A stretch of DNA of 55,434 nucleotides from Anaeromyces robustus (GCA_002104895.1 MCFG01000426.1:1-55434); one strand, 5' to 3'; counted from the stretch's first letter, positions 11,020 to 22,570 are shown. The notes: a model not told the origin generated them from the letters alone. Numbers and translations: made by a program.

Positions 11020-11560
11020 TTTTTATGCCTTACAACTCAAAAATAAACCGGCAAAAGCTACTAACTAGAGGTATATACTAGACCTCGAAATAAATATTAA
11101 AACTATATAATTAAAGTCGCTTCACCTTCACGACCAACCTCCAGCCTTCGGTGACTGAAGTTCCTTATTTGCCAGAGCTTACGAAGGTATTGAACTTGAA
11201 CGTCCGATATTGCAGTGCTTTTTATCACACAACAATTCCTTCCCCCAAGAAAGCGTGCTTTTCACACTACCCACTTTTATCAATACCTAAGTAACTAATT
11301 GACTATAGTTTCTTAACCTACTAGAAACTAGTTACTTACGCCAAACACTCTGTATATGAGCTCTAAACGCTCCTAGTATATTTTATAATTAATTTACCTT
11401 AAGAATTTAATAAGTATTTAATTACACAGAATTTACAAAGATGTTTTTCTTTTAATAATTTTTTCTATTTCACACTGCTGTTCTTTCAGTTTATCAACTT
11501 ACTCGAGCTGAATGTAGGACTTACGTCTGAGCCTACCAGCGAGGGCCAATGTGAAACTCG
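11020..11560 (-). other. Conserved non-coding leader of gypsy-2
   Basis: The block 11027-11375 is nearly identical to 32699-33047 in gypsy-1, and a second block at 11505-11565 matches 33180-33240 and window positions 1-60. The coding parts of the two elements are clearly more diverged. On the element strand it holds stem-loops (CTTC...GAAG; GTAGG...CCTAC) and GTAAGT donor-like sequences. A packaging, splicing or translation signal is possible. Confidence 0.75.
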
Positions 11561-11650
11561 AAATTTAATTATAAAAGAAAAAAGACAGTATAAAAATAAG
11601 GATCCTCAGAATGATTCTCCTTATTAAAAATTTTATTAAGTTTATAAATA

Positions 11651-11681
<31 letters not shown>

Positions 11682-12487
11682 GACTAGAAAAAATTTTTTT
11701 GAAAAATAATTTAATTTATCTATTCTATAATTTATTCATTCACTTATTTTTTTATATTAATTTATTTAATTTATTAATATTCATTCACTTAATTTAATTT
11801 ATTTAATTTTTTAATTTAATTTTATTAATTTTCCGAAAATATCACTGGCAAGGTAGTACAAAATCTTTTCCAAATGCTATGGGGTACACTATTTTTATCT
11901 TTGGGTAGTACAAGGAAAATTTTTCAAAATGTTACACAAGGAAAATTTTTTAACTATTCTAGGGTGGTACAAAATTTCCAATAACTAAGGTTTCTAAGTA
12001 GTTCAAAGGCAATTCAAAGTAAAGTAGCTAAGACTAAGGAGAGAAACTAGGCGGTAGTTCTAAGAACTTGGTTAAACTAAGGACGGGTGGAATCTGGGTG
12101 CTTTATTTTTTTTTACTTTATCAAGAAAAATTTTTATTCGAGAAAGATACTTGATAGGATGGATACTAGAATTATTCAAGAAAAGTAGACAAAGGGTAAA
12201 CAAGAAGTAGACAAGACTAAGACAAGACTAAAAACTAAGGATTATACAAGGTAGATAACTGGTAATCAAAAACTAGGATAGAAGTATTCAAGGGATTAGG
12301 AGATTATTACTAGAACAGGTAGTATCCAGAAGCTAAGAAAAGTAGTATTCTAAGATTAAAATTAAAGGAGGTAGTATCCAAAGGTAGACCTAAAAGGCGG
12401 TAGAATCCAAGAAAAGTAGAAACTAAAAATTGGTAGCAGATTCCGAATCCTCGACACTAAGGTTCCAGGCGGTGTTTCTTTTGTTGG
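11561..12487. other. Rest of gypsy-2 leader, A+T-rich, no gene
   Basis: A T tract at 11655-11683 (poly-A on the element strand) is followed by non-coding DNA. No frame or recognised motif appears before the primer site at 12488. Confidence 0.6.
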
Positions 12488-12497
12488 GTGCTTTTAT
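12488..12497 (-). other. Primer-binding site, self-priming type (gypsy-2)
   Basis: On the minus strand ATAAAAGCAC follows the 5' LTR with no gap. It is an exact complement of GTGCTTTTAT at 12808-12817 inside the same LTR, as in Tf1/sushi elements. Confidence 0.8.
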
Positions 12498-12807
12498 TGT
12501 AACGGAACGGTAGTTCCAATATTACAATTGACACCAAAATCTGAAGTAAACACAAACAAAATAAAATTTAAAATAAAAGATACTTATTGCAATATCAGAA
12601 CACCTTTCCTTTGTTAACCTGAAAGGTCGGTGTCGAGATATATATATTAGTAAGATTTAGTTTTAAGTTTTATTTTATTTTTATTTAAAATATGTTTTAT
12701 TAGAATTTAGTTTTATTAATTATTAAAAATTAATAATAACTAATCTTTGTAGTATTTCAAACTACTTATGAATTAATTATTACTAATATATATAAAGTTA
12801 TAAAAGA

Positions 12808-12817
12808 ATAAAAGCAC
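12808..12817 (-). promoter_or_regulatory. Predicted RNA 5' end / self-primer of gypsy-2
   Basis: GTGCTTTTAT on the minus strand begins about 41 bp downstream of the TATAAATA box and complements the primer site at 12488-12497. Confidence 0.7.
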
Positions 12818-12850
12818 AAAGAAAAATATTTTAAATAAAGATTTTACACC

Positions 12851-12858
12851 TATTTATA
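12851..12858 (-). promoter_or_regulatory. gypsy-2 LTR TATA box
   Basis: TATAAATA within the block TATAAATAGGTGTAAAA, which is nearly invariant across LTR families A1-A4. Confidence 0.7.
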
Positions 12859-13212
12859 CTTTTTGCGGAAAAATAGTTTTAAAAATAAAAGTTCATAAAA
12901 ATAATAAAAAATTGCTAGAGACTAAGATATTTTGATATAAAATGAATCTCATAGAAAAATAAAGAAATATTATATAATTTTTTCTTAAAGTTTCTAATTT
13001 TATTCCATGTAATTCTATAAAGAAATACAGAAATAAAATACAGAAACAAATACAGAATAAAATACAGAAATTTATAATAAATAAATTTAAAATAAAATTT
13101 TTATAAAATTTGGAACAATGTGTGAGTCGAACCCAGAGTGTTCGCCCAGATGGTCATAGTTACTAACCACTAGACCATGGTTACTATTTTACTAATTGAG
13201 GGATTCGTTACA

Positions 13213-13547
13213 ATCACTGAACCGTTTCTGTTATTACCAAAAATTCTTCTGATAAATCTCCTCCCTCTTGAATTAAATGATAGTTGACTTGAATTAATCG
13301 ACATCGAATCTAAACTGTGATTCCGATTACTACCTGAACTAATTGTTATCGGAGTTCTAACTGAACCTGTAAATCTAAAAAATCTATCTGGATTAGAATC
13401 TGGTGTATAACTTGGTAATCTACCTCTACTACTAATATCACTATATGGTGGTGGTGGGTTACCTGGATAATATCTCGGTGGTGGTGAATTATTTCTTATT
13501 ACTTCAAACTCACCTGTATCGCGGTTATATCTATAATTTCTATTCAT
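13213..13547 (-). pseudogene. Unknown proline/serine/arginine-rich frame cut by gypsy-2 LTR
   Basis: From ATG 13547 the minus strand encodes about 111 residues before the LTR boundary at 13212/13213. The open frame continues into LTR sequence and then stops. The start MNRNYRYNRDTGEFEV is followed by PPPRYYPGNPPPPYSDI, which contains a PPxY-type WW-ligand motif, and by a Ser/Arg-rich stretch. There is no signal peptide or membrane segment. A TATA-like GTATATAAAG lies about 45 bp upstream of the ATG. It sits on the same strand as, and downstream of, a Ty3 integrase remnant, so it could be an extra element ORF, the start of another gag, or the only host-gene fragment here. I do not recognise the family. 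Confidence 0.5.
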
Positions 13548-13589
13548 TTTAAATTTTAAAATTAAAACACTAAAATAACACAAAACACT

Positions 13590-13599
13590 CTTTATATAC
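13590..13599 (-). promoter_or_regulatory. Possible TATA box for the 13547 frame
   Basis: GTATATAAAG on the minus strand, about 45 bp upstream of the ATG at 13547. In DNA this A+T-rich a chance match is possible. Confidence 0.35.
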
Positions 13600-13654
13600 T
13601 TTTTAACTATCCTTTATTTATTAAATTATTTAATCATACATTTATTATTTAAAT

Positions 13655-14945
13655 TTATTGACCAAATACAAATCTATATTTAGTTTTACTTAATTTCAAA
13701 TATGACTCCGTTCGTTGTAATGTTGTACTAGGTGCTAACCCAGTTGGAGATCCGTTATCTGTAATTAGAATTTCAGGAACTCCATGACGACAGAAAACTT
13801 CTCTCAAAAACTCTATAATATTACTGGATTCGATCTTTTCTAAAGCTTTAGCCTCTACCCAACTGGTAAAATAGTCAACCAAAACTACTAAGTACTGATT
13901 ACCTTTTTGAGTAAGTGGTAGTGGTCCCACCAAATCTAAGCCTACTCTTACGAAGGGTGCTTCTGCAGGAGTTCTATGAGTTTCTTCCTTTGGGTATGGT
14001 CTTGGTCTAAACACTTGTAATCATTCCAAGCCAACAGTAGTCTCGAATCAAACGGCTATAAGTTTGATTCGAGACTACTGTTGGAAGACTCCCTCATGAC
14101 CTACAGAATGAGCCTGATTTAATAAAGAATTCTTGGTATCCTTTCAATTAACTTCGGTAGACGACCGTGATCGTTGTAATATTTAATGCCATCTACTTTC
14201 TGTATCTTAGACTCTATGAATCTATTCATAATTTGAGTTGTATTAATTGTAACTACTTTACCTTCATTCAAGTTTTCTTCCTTCTCGGCATTCGTGGTAA
14301 CTAGATAACGCGTCTGCTATTACATTCTTTTTACCTTCTTAACTTTTTAACATACTAAAGGTTAATATCCAATTGGTTAGCTGTTTATCATGATTTACTG
14401 GTTGTTTGTTCTTAAACAATCCCACTAATGGTTTGTGGTCCATTAATAAGAGAATATCCATATCGTTCCCAGTGATAAAAGGTTTGAACTTCATTACACT
14501 AAAATAAGCAGCAGCTCCTAATTTGGTAATGGCATAATTCTTTTCTTTCTTCTTCAGAGTGCGGCTTACATAATGAACAGGAAATTCGTTCTTATCATGT
14601 TTTTGAATGAGGACTCCTCCAAAACCTTCATAAGAAGCGTCAGTTCTGATGATGAATGGTTTTGAGAAATCTGGAAAATTTTAAAATAGGGTCCCTAATT
14701 AAATAGTCCTTTAACTCTTTAAAGCTTCCTTGATGGATCTTCTGCCAGTCATAATCTTGTCCCTTCTTTAACAAACCATATAGAATAGCAGCACTTTTCG
14801 CAAAGTTTGGAATAAACTTGCGGTAGTAACCCACTGTACCTAGGAAGGAACGTAACTGTGTAATATTTTGTGGAGTGTGCCAATTTTGGATAGCCTTGAT
14901 CTTGTCCGAAGTAGGTTTTATTCCATTGGTAGTTAATAGTTATTC
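13655..14945 (-). pseudogene. Ty3/gypsy pol remnant, broken
   Basis: Minus-strand islands encode the integrase core start (VGLDLVGPLP, VLVDYFTSWVEA, ITDNGSPT; 13655-14014) and the RT-connection/RNase H region (MGYYRKFIPNFAKSAAIL; about 14290-14834). The closest relative in the window is gypsy-3, not gypsy-1. The region has several breaks, and no gag or LTR of its own is visible. It joins an LTR-like repeat near 14946. Confidence 0.8.
14031..14084. repeat. Perfect 23-bp inverted repeat with 8-bp loop
   Basis: Arms 14031-14053 and 14062-14084 are exact reverse complements around GGCTATAA. The related gypsy-3 sequence near 20060-20110 has no such palindrome, so it arose in this copy. Confidence 0.95.
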
Positions 14946-15881
14946 TTCAAATAGTTATAATTGGAAACACTAAAAAATTGTTTTATAAAAACTCAAGTTT
15001 TATTATTAAGTTTAAAATGTAAATTTATTTATTGAAATTTATTAAATTTATGATTATTTATTAAATAGTAGTTTTATATTTGATTTAACTAAGCTATTAT
15101 TATATATTTTAATCTAACTAATTTATTCTAGTAATTATTAGTTTATTATTATATTTAATTTTTAATATAATAATAAACTAATAATTACTACAAATAATGC
15201 TATTTATTTTAAATGGTAGTAAAGAACTAATTTACATAAAAATATTTACATGTATTTATATTTTTCTTTAAAATTAAACTATTTACAATAATAAATAAAA
15301 TAATACAAGTATTTATAAAAATAATAATAAAATAAATAATAAAAATAAATAATAAAAATAAATAATATTATTAATAAAATTATAAAAATAAACAGTTTAT
15401 TTATTTATAAAGTAAATAAAATTAATTGTTATTTCTAATTTAGAAATGTTTGAGTGTAAAGAATAATTAAAAAGTATTTAGAGAGTATTTAAAAGTGTTT
15501 TTAGAAACTATTTTCGAGTTTATTTAATTAAAATATTTTAGAATCTTTTATTATTTTTACAATATTAATTATAAATTGTTTATAATTTATATAAATTTAA
15601 TATTTAATAATATTTTTAAGAATTGATTTAGTTTAAGATAATAATGATAAAGATATTGTTTAAGAATATAATTTTATAATCTTATTGTTTTTATTAATAT
15701 TATTAATTATTTTAAATGATAATTCAATATAATATTAAAATTTATTAATTATTTGAAGTTTAGAAAATAATTATAATTAAAGTAAATTAATAATAAATTA
15801 TAGAGAATAATAATAAATAAAAATTATTAAAATTTTTAAAATATTATAATTAAAAGTAATATAAAATTTCATTATTTATCA
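14946..15881 (-). repeat. Group-B6 LTR piece
   Basis: Matches, in reverse complement, about 43318-44215. Its right end ATTTATCA corresponds to a minus-strand start TGATAAAT, like other group-B LTRs. The left end is fused to the Ty3 pol remnant, so the LTR is incomplete. It is followed by AAAA and then a B3 LTR. Confidence 0.7.
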
Positions 15882-15963
15882 AAAATGAAACAATGTTGAA
15901 ATTATCTTAATTCTATAAAATAGAAAGTGATAACTTCATTGTTCAAAGATATGAATATAATAA

Positions 15964-16705
15964 ATTAAAAGGCCAAATAATCTTAACGAACTACAAAAAG
16001 TCTTAGGATTACTTAATTGGTTTGCCGATTCTATTCCGAAATTCACCGAAAAAATTTTACCCCTTATGAATTGTCTTTCTAACTATGATCAAGAAACTAT
16101 TGACAAAAATTTTGGTCACTGCCTCAACAGTCTTAAATTCTTTCCTAAAACCTATTTCAACTTAAATAGTGAATTCTTCCTTATTTCCGATGCTTCGGAA
16201 TTTTCCGGCTCTGCTATCCTCTTTCAAACCTTTTCCGGGGGGAAAGATTCGAATAAAACGGATAAAAACTATTTATCCATTAAAGAAGTGATTAAAAGGA
16301 TTGAAAAAGAAAAAAGTTCATGGAAAGTAATCGAAGAATTAATTAAAAACAAATCGATTGGTGCTGTATCATGTTTTAGCCACAAATTTAATGAAACAGA
16401 AATCCATTATTCCGCATTCGACAAAGAATTATTAACCATAATAAAGGGTCTAGAACATAACAGATATTTCCTTAGAAATTACCCAAAAACAATATACGTA
16501 TTAACGGATAACGCTCCATCCAGTCAAATCCTAAAGGGACAAAGCCAAAAAGTGGTTGATAACAGAAGATTACGATATTTGGAAAGACTTCAACCATTCA
16601 AATTAAAAGGAATATACTTAAGAGGTAAACAAAATGATTTACTTGATTGGCTTTCAAGAAATTTATCCGAGAATGATATCATGGAAAATGATGGAAAACA
16701 GAATT
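15964..16705 (+). pseudogene. Ty3-type RT-thumb/RNase H fragment inside an LTR
   Basis: An uninterrupted plus-strand frame, with ATG at 16066 and sequence open from 15964, encodes the end of an RT (LNELQKVLGLLNWF) and an RNase H domain. Visible motifs are LISDASEFSGSAIL (first acidic residue), FDKELLTIIKGLEH, VLTDNAPSS, and a closing GKQNDLLDWLSRNL. No RT palm, gag or integrase adjoins it. It lies antisense to the surrounding B3 LTR. It is about 248 codons long and is not closely similar to gypsy-1 or gypsy-3, so it comes from a third lineage. Treated as a captured fossil piece. Confidence 0.8.
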
Positions 16706-17224
16706 AAATATTATAACCTATGAAATACTTCTGTTAAATAAACATAGTCACAGGAATCAAAATAAAATAAATAATTCAATAATTCACAAATTAAATATTT
16801 CTGATTGTAAATTTTAAAAGTAATTCATTTTGTTTAATATTTTAGTTTTAAAATTAGTTTTATTAAAATTATAAGATAATTAATACATCTTGTTTATGTA
16901 TTAAAAATATTAAAATTCAGTTATTAAAAACATTATAAAATTTATTATTATAATCTCTAATTAAAATTATTCTAGTTATTATTTTATTAATATTATTATT
17001 ATTCTAATTTTTATGGATAATTAGTAACAATTTTTAAAAATATTATTTTTACATTTTCTTATATATTATTTTCTTATTTTAAAGTTTGTTTATAAATAAA
17101 ATATTAATTTATTAAAATTAGGAATGTTAAATAGTTAAAATAAATAATTTGTTTATATTTAATACTATTTTAAATAATTAAATATTTTAATTTTTATTTT
17201 AAATAATTTTATAATATTTTTTGT

Positions 17225-17671
17225 AAAGTTTTGATTTGGTTTAAAAGGTAACTTAGTCAGAATATACAATAATCTAATACGTAGGGTGTACAACTTTAAT
17301 TATTTTTATTATAAATTTTAATATAAATATTATTTCTTTATTTAATTTTATTTAAATATTTATTATTATATGTTATTAGATTATTATTAGTTTAATAATC
17401 TTACAAAGAATGCAAGAATATATATTTCATCAATCTTTTATACATCATTGAACAATACAATAATATAAGTAAATTAATATTTATATTAAGTATAATAATA
17501 TATATTAAAAATAATATAAGATAAGAATATAATTTGTTAATAAAATAAAAGTATAATTTATATTCAACTGCATTATTTATAAAATTAATAATAATTAAAT
17601 TGTTTAAGGATTTTGAGTGCATGATCATGCTGAATAATAATTATTTAATAGATATAATTCAAACCCTTAAC
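17225..17671. repeat. Group-A7 solo LTR
   Basis: TGTAAAGTTTTG...CCCTTAACA inserted in the B3 LTR, with TTTTT on both sides, consistent with a 5-bp duplication. A second, right-truncated copy lies at about 47637-48069. It contains no tRNA-like module. Confidence 0.75.
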
Positions 17672-17729
17672 ATTTTTGAAATTCAGCTAATATTAATTAT
17701 ATTTTTATAAATTTCATTTTTTATCAAAA

Positions 17730-19084
17730 TGTTACTGTTCATAACAATTACTTATGGATTATAACAAGATTTATTTTACACTCAAAATTAGTTAAGACAA
17801 AATTTTTATTAGGTTTAATTTTTAGTTTATTTATAAAAGTTTTAAAATGAATAGTAAAGATAAAGATTACAAGATTATAGAATAATTCAAAAATTATTTT
17901 AAAAATTACATGTATTTATATTTTTTTACAAAGTTAAAATTTGTTAAGCCTATCTAACATTTTCTAACTAATTTAAAATATAATTACTAAGTAAAATTGA
18001 AAATAAATTGAATTGAAATTGTTAATAAAATTATAAGTTAATTATTATAAATATTTATTATATAATAATTAATTACTATCTATTTATTATTATTATAATT
18101 ATTAATATATTTAAAAGAATATTTTTGAATTATAACAGATAATTTACTAAACTAATTACTAATAGAATTATAAAAAAAATGTTTTAAATTGATTTTAAAA
18201 TTGTTAATATAATTATCATTTTATTATTATAAATAATAATTATATATTATTTAATTATTTATTATTTATTATTATTATAAAAATAATATAAGTAACTGAA
18301 AATTTATAAAATATTTTTGTGGTGGTTTAGTTAAGTATTAGTAATAAATTTTTGTAAAAATAGTTTTGTATTGTTAATATAAATTTTTATAATCAATTGA
18401 AATAAAAAAAATTTTTATTAATATAATATAAAATAATTGTAATTTTAATATATATTAGTGCATAATTTTGTTGTAGCATTGCCAATAATTATTGAATTTG
18501 GGGTGTAATTTGGTAGGGACTATTACTAATTATTACATGGCAAGGAATTTGGTTATACTAAAAAAAAGAATTGTAATTAGTAATTTTTGGCTAATTTTAT
18601 TAGTAATTTGAAATAAGAATTGATTTTATCTTATAATTATTATTTATAATATATTGATTTAAAAATAATATAATTGATTTAATTATTTATAATAATTGAC
18701 TTTAATAAATATTTTGATATTGATAATAAATTTTATATTAATAATTTTATAAGTGATTTTAATAAAAAGTGGCTGGTATTAATAATAAATTTATAATTTT
18801 TATAATTTTTATATTGATATTAATAATTTTTGTTTTGATATTAATAATAAAATATGGTATTAATAATAATATATATATTTAAATTGATATTAATAATTTT
18901 TATATTGATTTTTAATAATAATATATTGAATTTTTATATTAATAATATAATTTAATATTAATAAATTTATATTGGTTATATATATTGGAAATTTCAATTT
19001 AATATAGAATGTAGGAAAGTTCTACAAGCCACAAAGAATCCAGTAATCTTAATGAATTTAAGATTAATTGTTCATTCTTTATCA
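17730..19084 (-). repeat. gypsy-3 3' LTR (B5)
   Basis: TGTTACTG...TTCTTTATCA, about 1.36 kb. On the minus strand it starts TGATAAAGAATGAA, the same U3 start as B3 and B4. A TATAAATA box reads on the minus strand near 17910. A solo relative is split at 35872-36752 and 44327-44710. Confidence 0.85.
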
Positions 19085-19096
19085 AGATGCCCCCAC
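19085..19096 (-). other. gypsy-3 polypurine tract
   Basis: TGGGGGCATCT on the minus strand, immediately before the 3' LTR. Confidence 0.7.
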
Positions 19097-19201
19097 TAAG
19101 ATTCAAGCTACACTAGAGTTGAGTTAAACTTGACTATATTCTTCAAGTGAGCATTTCTGTTCATTAATATACCAGAAGCAGGGTCAGCTAACGTAACAGT
19201 A

Positions 19202-20057
19202 TTATTGTTTCTTGATTACTCTTAAGGGTCCAACAAAATATGGTTCTAACTTTGTTCGGCTGAAGTTTCTTACTAACACTAAGTCACCAGGTTTAATTCT
19301 TTTTCCTTGGTTCATACTATTCTTTTCTTCTCTTCGGGTAGCCCAATACTTAGATGCATTTTTAATATTAGCGGCAGCTTCCATAACCCATTGGTAGTGG
19401 AGATTCAAATTTTTCAAGCAGAATTTCATCTGAGGATTTCTTTACTCCTTTGGTTGGTCTTGCAGCTATATCAAATGGTTGCTGATCTTCTCTTCCATAG
19501 ACTAACTCAAAGCTAGAATGGTTAGTAACTGAATTTTTCGTGGTTCTTAGAGCCCAAAGAGCGGATGGTAATATTTCATCCCAGTCTTTGTATTTTTGTC
19601 CCAGTAATCTTAATAATTTACCGATTTCTTTATTTCGGTTTTCTACCAATCCATTACTTTCCGGATGGTAAGTAGAAACAAACTTGACGTAAACATCATA
19701 TAAGTCAAGAAATACCTTGGTCATGTCTGAGGTAAATTGGGTACCATTATCTGTCGTGATAACTTGATGTACTCCATTCATGGCAAAAACATTGATTAAG
19801 AATTTAGTAACATCTTTAGAGGTAATGTTTTCAGTGGGTTCAGCTTCTACCCACTTTGTAAAATAATCTACAACAACTATAATATATTGGTTGTTATTTT
19901 TGGTCTTTTCCAGAGGTCTTATGATATCTAAAGCTAAGTGAGTGAATGGTTCTTCAACTTCAGATGGAATATCTTCAGTTTGTAGTGGATATGGTTGAGG
20001 TCTATTTAATTGACATTTTTCACATTTGCTAATTATTCGTTTAATGTCGTTAACCAT
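19202..20057 (-). pseudogene. gypsy-3 integrase region
   Basis: The minus strand shows the zinc-binding tail CEKCQLNRPQPYP, then core residues in LALDIIRPLEK, ITTDNGTQF and HPESNGLVENRNKEIG (the D, D and E positions). A C-terminal basic segment (KPGDLVLVRNFSRTKLEPYFVGPLRV) follows. The enzyme would insert the cDNA. The copy is broken. Confidence 0.85.
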
Positions 20058-20137
20058 ATCATTCCAGTAATAACTTTTCTTTAATCTCTGATAAGTTTTA
20101 TAGTATCCTTCATGACCGATACTATGAGCTTCGAAAA

Positions 20138-21430
20138 TTAACTCAACTTTTTCTTTGTATCAGTTACTAATTTTCGATAATTTTTTCCATCAATAAAATA
20201 ATCGATACCATCAATTGTGGTAAACTTTTCTTCAATGAATTCCTTTAGTACTTTGGATAAAAGATTTTCATCAATTTCCTTAATAACTTTAGTAGCTAGA
20301 ACTACTTTGTCTTCATTTCTTTTCATTCTTGACAAAGCATCGGCTACAACATTCTTTTTACCAGTTTCATATCTAAGGTCTACTTGCAATGTACTTACTG
20401 TTAAACACCATCTTGTATGTCTAGCAGTTTGGGGTTCCTTATTCTTAAGAAGTCCAATTAAGGGTCGATGATCAGTATACATTATGGTTGGAATAGGATT
20501 GCCCATAATGTATGATTCTAATTTCTTTATGCAATAAATTAGAGCTGTTCCTTCTAAATCAGTAATACCATAATTCTTTTCTGATTTAGTTAAAGTTCTA
20601 CTAATGAAATGAACTGGATGTTCAATGTCATTATCGTCATTCTTTTGAAGAAGTACTCCACCAACACCATCATAAAAAGCATCAGTTCTAATTATAAACT
20701 CTTTATCAAATTCTGGATACTTCAATATTGGAGCATTTATTAACTTTTCCTTGAGTTTTTGAAAACTTTCTTCTTGTTCAGTACTCCATATATACTTGGC
20801 TTTCTTCCTTAATAACTTGCACAATGGAGCTGAAGTTTTTGCATATTGGTCTATGAATTTTCTATAGTACCCAATAGCGCCTAGAAATGATCTTAGCTCA
20901 TGAACATTGGTTGGAGCTTTCCATTCACGGATAGACTTTACTTTTTCGTCTATCGGTTTGAGTCCTTGATCTGTTACTTTATGTCCTAATACTTCAACTT
21001 CGGTTTGCATAAAGCAACATTTTTCAATATTTATTTTTAGTTTATGTTTTTTAAATATTTCTAACACTTGTTTGATGTGAACCAAGTGTTCTTCGACAGT
21101 TTTAGAGTAAATTACAATATCGTCTATGAAATTATACACGCATTTTCCTATTAATGGAAAAAGAATGCGGTTCATTTCTCTTTGAAATGTAGCTGGTACA
21201 CCTGTTAGTCCAAAAGGCATAACTTTAAATTGGTAGTTACCAAATTTTATAGTAAATGTTGTAATTTCGATACTATCATCATCTATACGAATTTGATGAT
21301 AGCCAGAGTATAAGTCCGTAGTTGTAAAAATTTTTGCACCTGCTAAGTTATAGAAAATTTCATCGATATTTGGTAGTGGGTATGCATCCTTTTTAGTAGA
21401 GTCATTGACATTTCTATAGTCAATACACAT
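20138..21430 (-). pseudogene. gypsy-3 reverse transcriptase and RNase H
   Basis: A 430-residue minus-strand island starts inside the RT fingers (CIDYRNVNDSTKKDAYPLPNIDEI). It contains YNFIDDIVIYS (the YxDD-type catalytic box), a thumb/connection (LRSFLGAIGYYRKFI), RNase H motifs (IIRTDAFYDGVGGVL, ITDLEGTAL, TDHRPL) and NVVADALSRM at its end. The polymerase copies the RNA to DNA. It is part of a broken element. Confidence 0.9.
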
Positions 21431-21475
21431 TCTCCATTTACCGTTCGTTTTAGGAACTAAAACGATAGGAGATGA

Positions 21476-22489
21476 CTATTCAGAACTAGAAGGTTCAATT
21501 AATCTCTGTTCAACAAGTTTTACAATTATTTCTTGCAATATATTAGACTTTAATTTAGTAAGTCTGTAAAATTTTTGCTTAATTGGCTTTGCACCTTCTT
21601 TAAGTATTATTTTGTGAGGAGATAAATCTGAAGGTGTCAATTCTTCAGTAGAAGTTGCAATAATATCAAGATATTCTTGAAGTAATTTAACAATTTTATC
21701 ACCAAAGAGAGGATTTAAAGTTTCGTAAAATTGTTTATTTTGAATATATTCTTTAGGAGGTAGTCCTTCAATTCTCTTTAAATTTTTCTTAGCTTCACGG
21801 CGATCTAATGCCTTAATCATACATAGTAATTTCTCTTCATTATTATATTCATTATTAATAGTAGCTATTACGTCTACTAAACCTTTATTATTGAATTTAC
21901 ATAGACTATATAATATTGGATGAATAAATAAATGATTATCAATCTGAGTTTTTAAGTTAATCAAAACATCGTAAAATGGATTTTCATTTTCAACTACTCT
22001 ACAAATAACCGTTAGTTTAAGATTATTAATATTTATTGGTAACTCTATAACTATATCTTCCGAATAAATGTCATTCATAGTTGCTAAGCGTATTCGTCCT
22101 GAACTAAATCCAATTGGTTCGTTTTTATTTGGTAATTTATGTAAATATTGTTTCGTAACTATACTTAAGTTACTACAAGAATCAATTAACGCTTTTCCAG
22201 GAATACTGTCTACTGTTATATCAACCATAGTTATATCATCTTCTTTTGGCTCATGCCATTTCTTTTTGTAAGTATGGTTGCAATTGTTTACTATGATAGT
22301 AGAGGCACAGACATTATCCACAATACTGGAAACTCTTGGTTGGCTCCTATCCAATTTTTCCAATTTAAGACCTTGAGAAACAAGCGATCGAATTTTTGGA
22401 GATACATCTAGTAATTGGCCAAACGTGATGTTACAATTAATTGAATTTAAATCCTTAAGTACATCATAACCGTCACAATTAGTTTGCAT
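21476..22489 (-). pseudogene. gypsy-3 protease and RT N-terminal region
   Basis: The frame includes a retropepsin-like segment (ALIDSCSNLSIVTKQYL, with DSC where DSG or DTG is usual). Further on it has the RT entry motif (LSPHKIILKEGAKPIKQKFYRL) that precedes the RT palm. Low similarity to the gypsy-1 protease supports a separate lineage. Confidence 0.75.
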
Positions 22490-22570
22490 TTGTATTTTTC
22501 GAGGAACTTTAGCTGTTGAATTTTCCGTTTCAGTTGATTTGGATTTTTCATTTAGAAGTTTAGTTAAGGT

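Larger units (their letters stand above)
7982..13212 (-). mobile_element. gypsy-2: Ty3-type element with gag and protease only
   Basis: LTRs of 715 bp (7982-8696 and 12498-13212) differ at only a few positions by eye, so the copy is fairly young. The interior reads on the minus strand. It holds a leader, gag, zinc knuckle and protease, followed by the polypurine tract; reverse transcriptase, RNase H and integrase are absent. The flanks (ATTAT left, ATCAC right) do not match, so the ends may be products of recombination. It would need proteins from a relative such as gypsy-1 to move. Confidence 0.9.
12498..13212 (-). repeat. gypsy-2 5' LTR (A2)
   Basis: Promoter-bearing LTR. On the minus strand the order is tRNA-like module (13122-13184), TTCTGTATTT repeats (about 13025-13072), TATAAATA (12851-12858), predicted RNA start (12817), and the hairpin GTAGT...ACTAC (12749-12765). 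Confidence 0.95.
15886..17726 (-). repeat. Group-B3 LTR carrying a pol fragment and an A7 LTR
   Basis: The left end TGAAACAATG with its hairpin and the right end TTTTTATCA match the other B3 LTRs. Between them lie a retroelement pol fragment (about 15964-16705) and an A7 solo LTR (17225-17671), neither present in other B3 copies. It is flanked by AAAA (15882-15885) and AAA (17727-17729). Confidence 0.8.

Noticed and set aside
11027-11375. Conserved leader as a coding exon
   Set aside because: No frame is open through it on either strand, and differences between copies include single-base length changes.
13213-13547. The frame as a retroviral-type envelope gene
   Set aside because: It lies downstream of an integrase remnant but has no signal peptide, membrane segment or cysteine pattern.
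17401-17628. 75-residue hydrophobic frame, also present at 47809-48039
   Set aside because: Both lie in copies of the same A+T-rich A7 LTR. The Ile/Leu/Tyr/Asn composition is what such DNA gives by chance, and similarity follows from the repeat.
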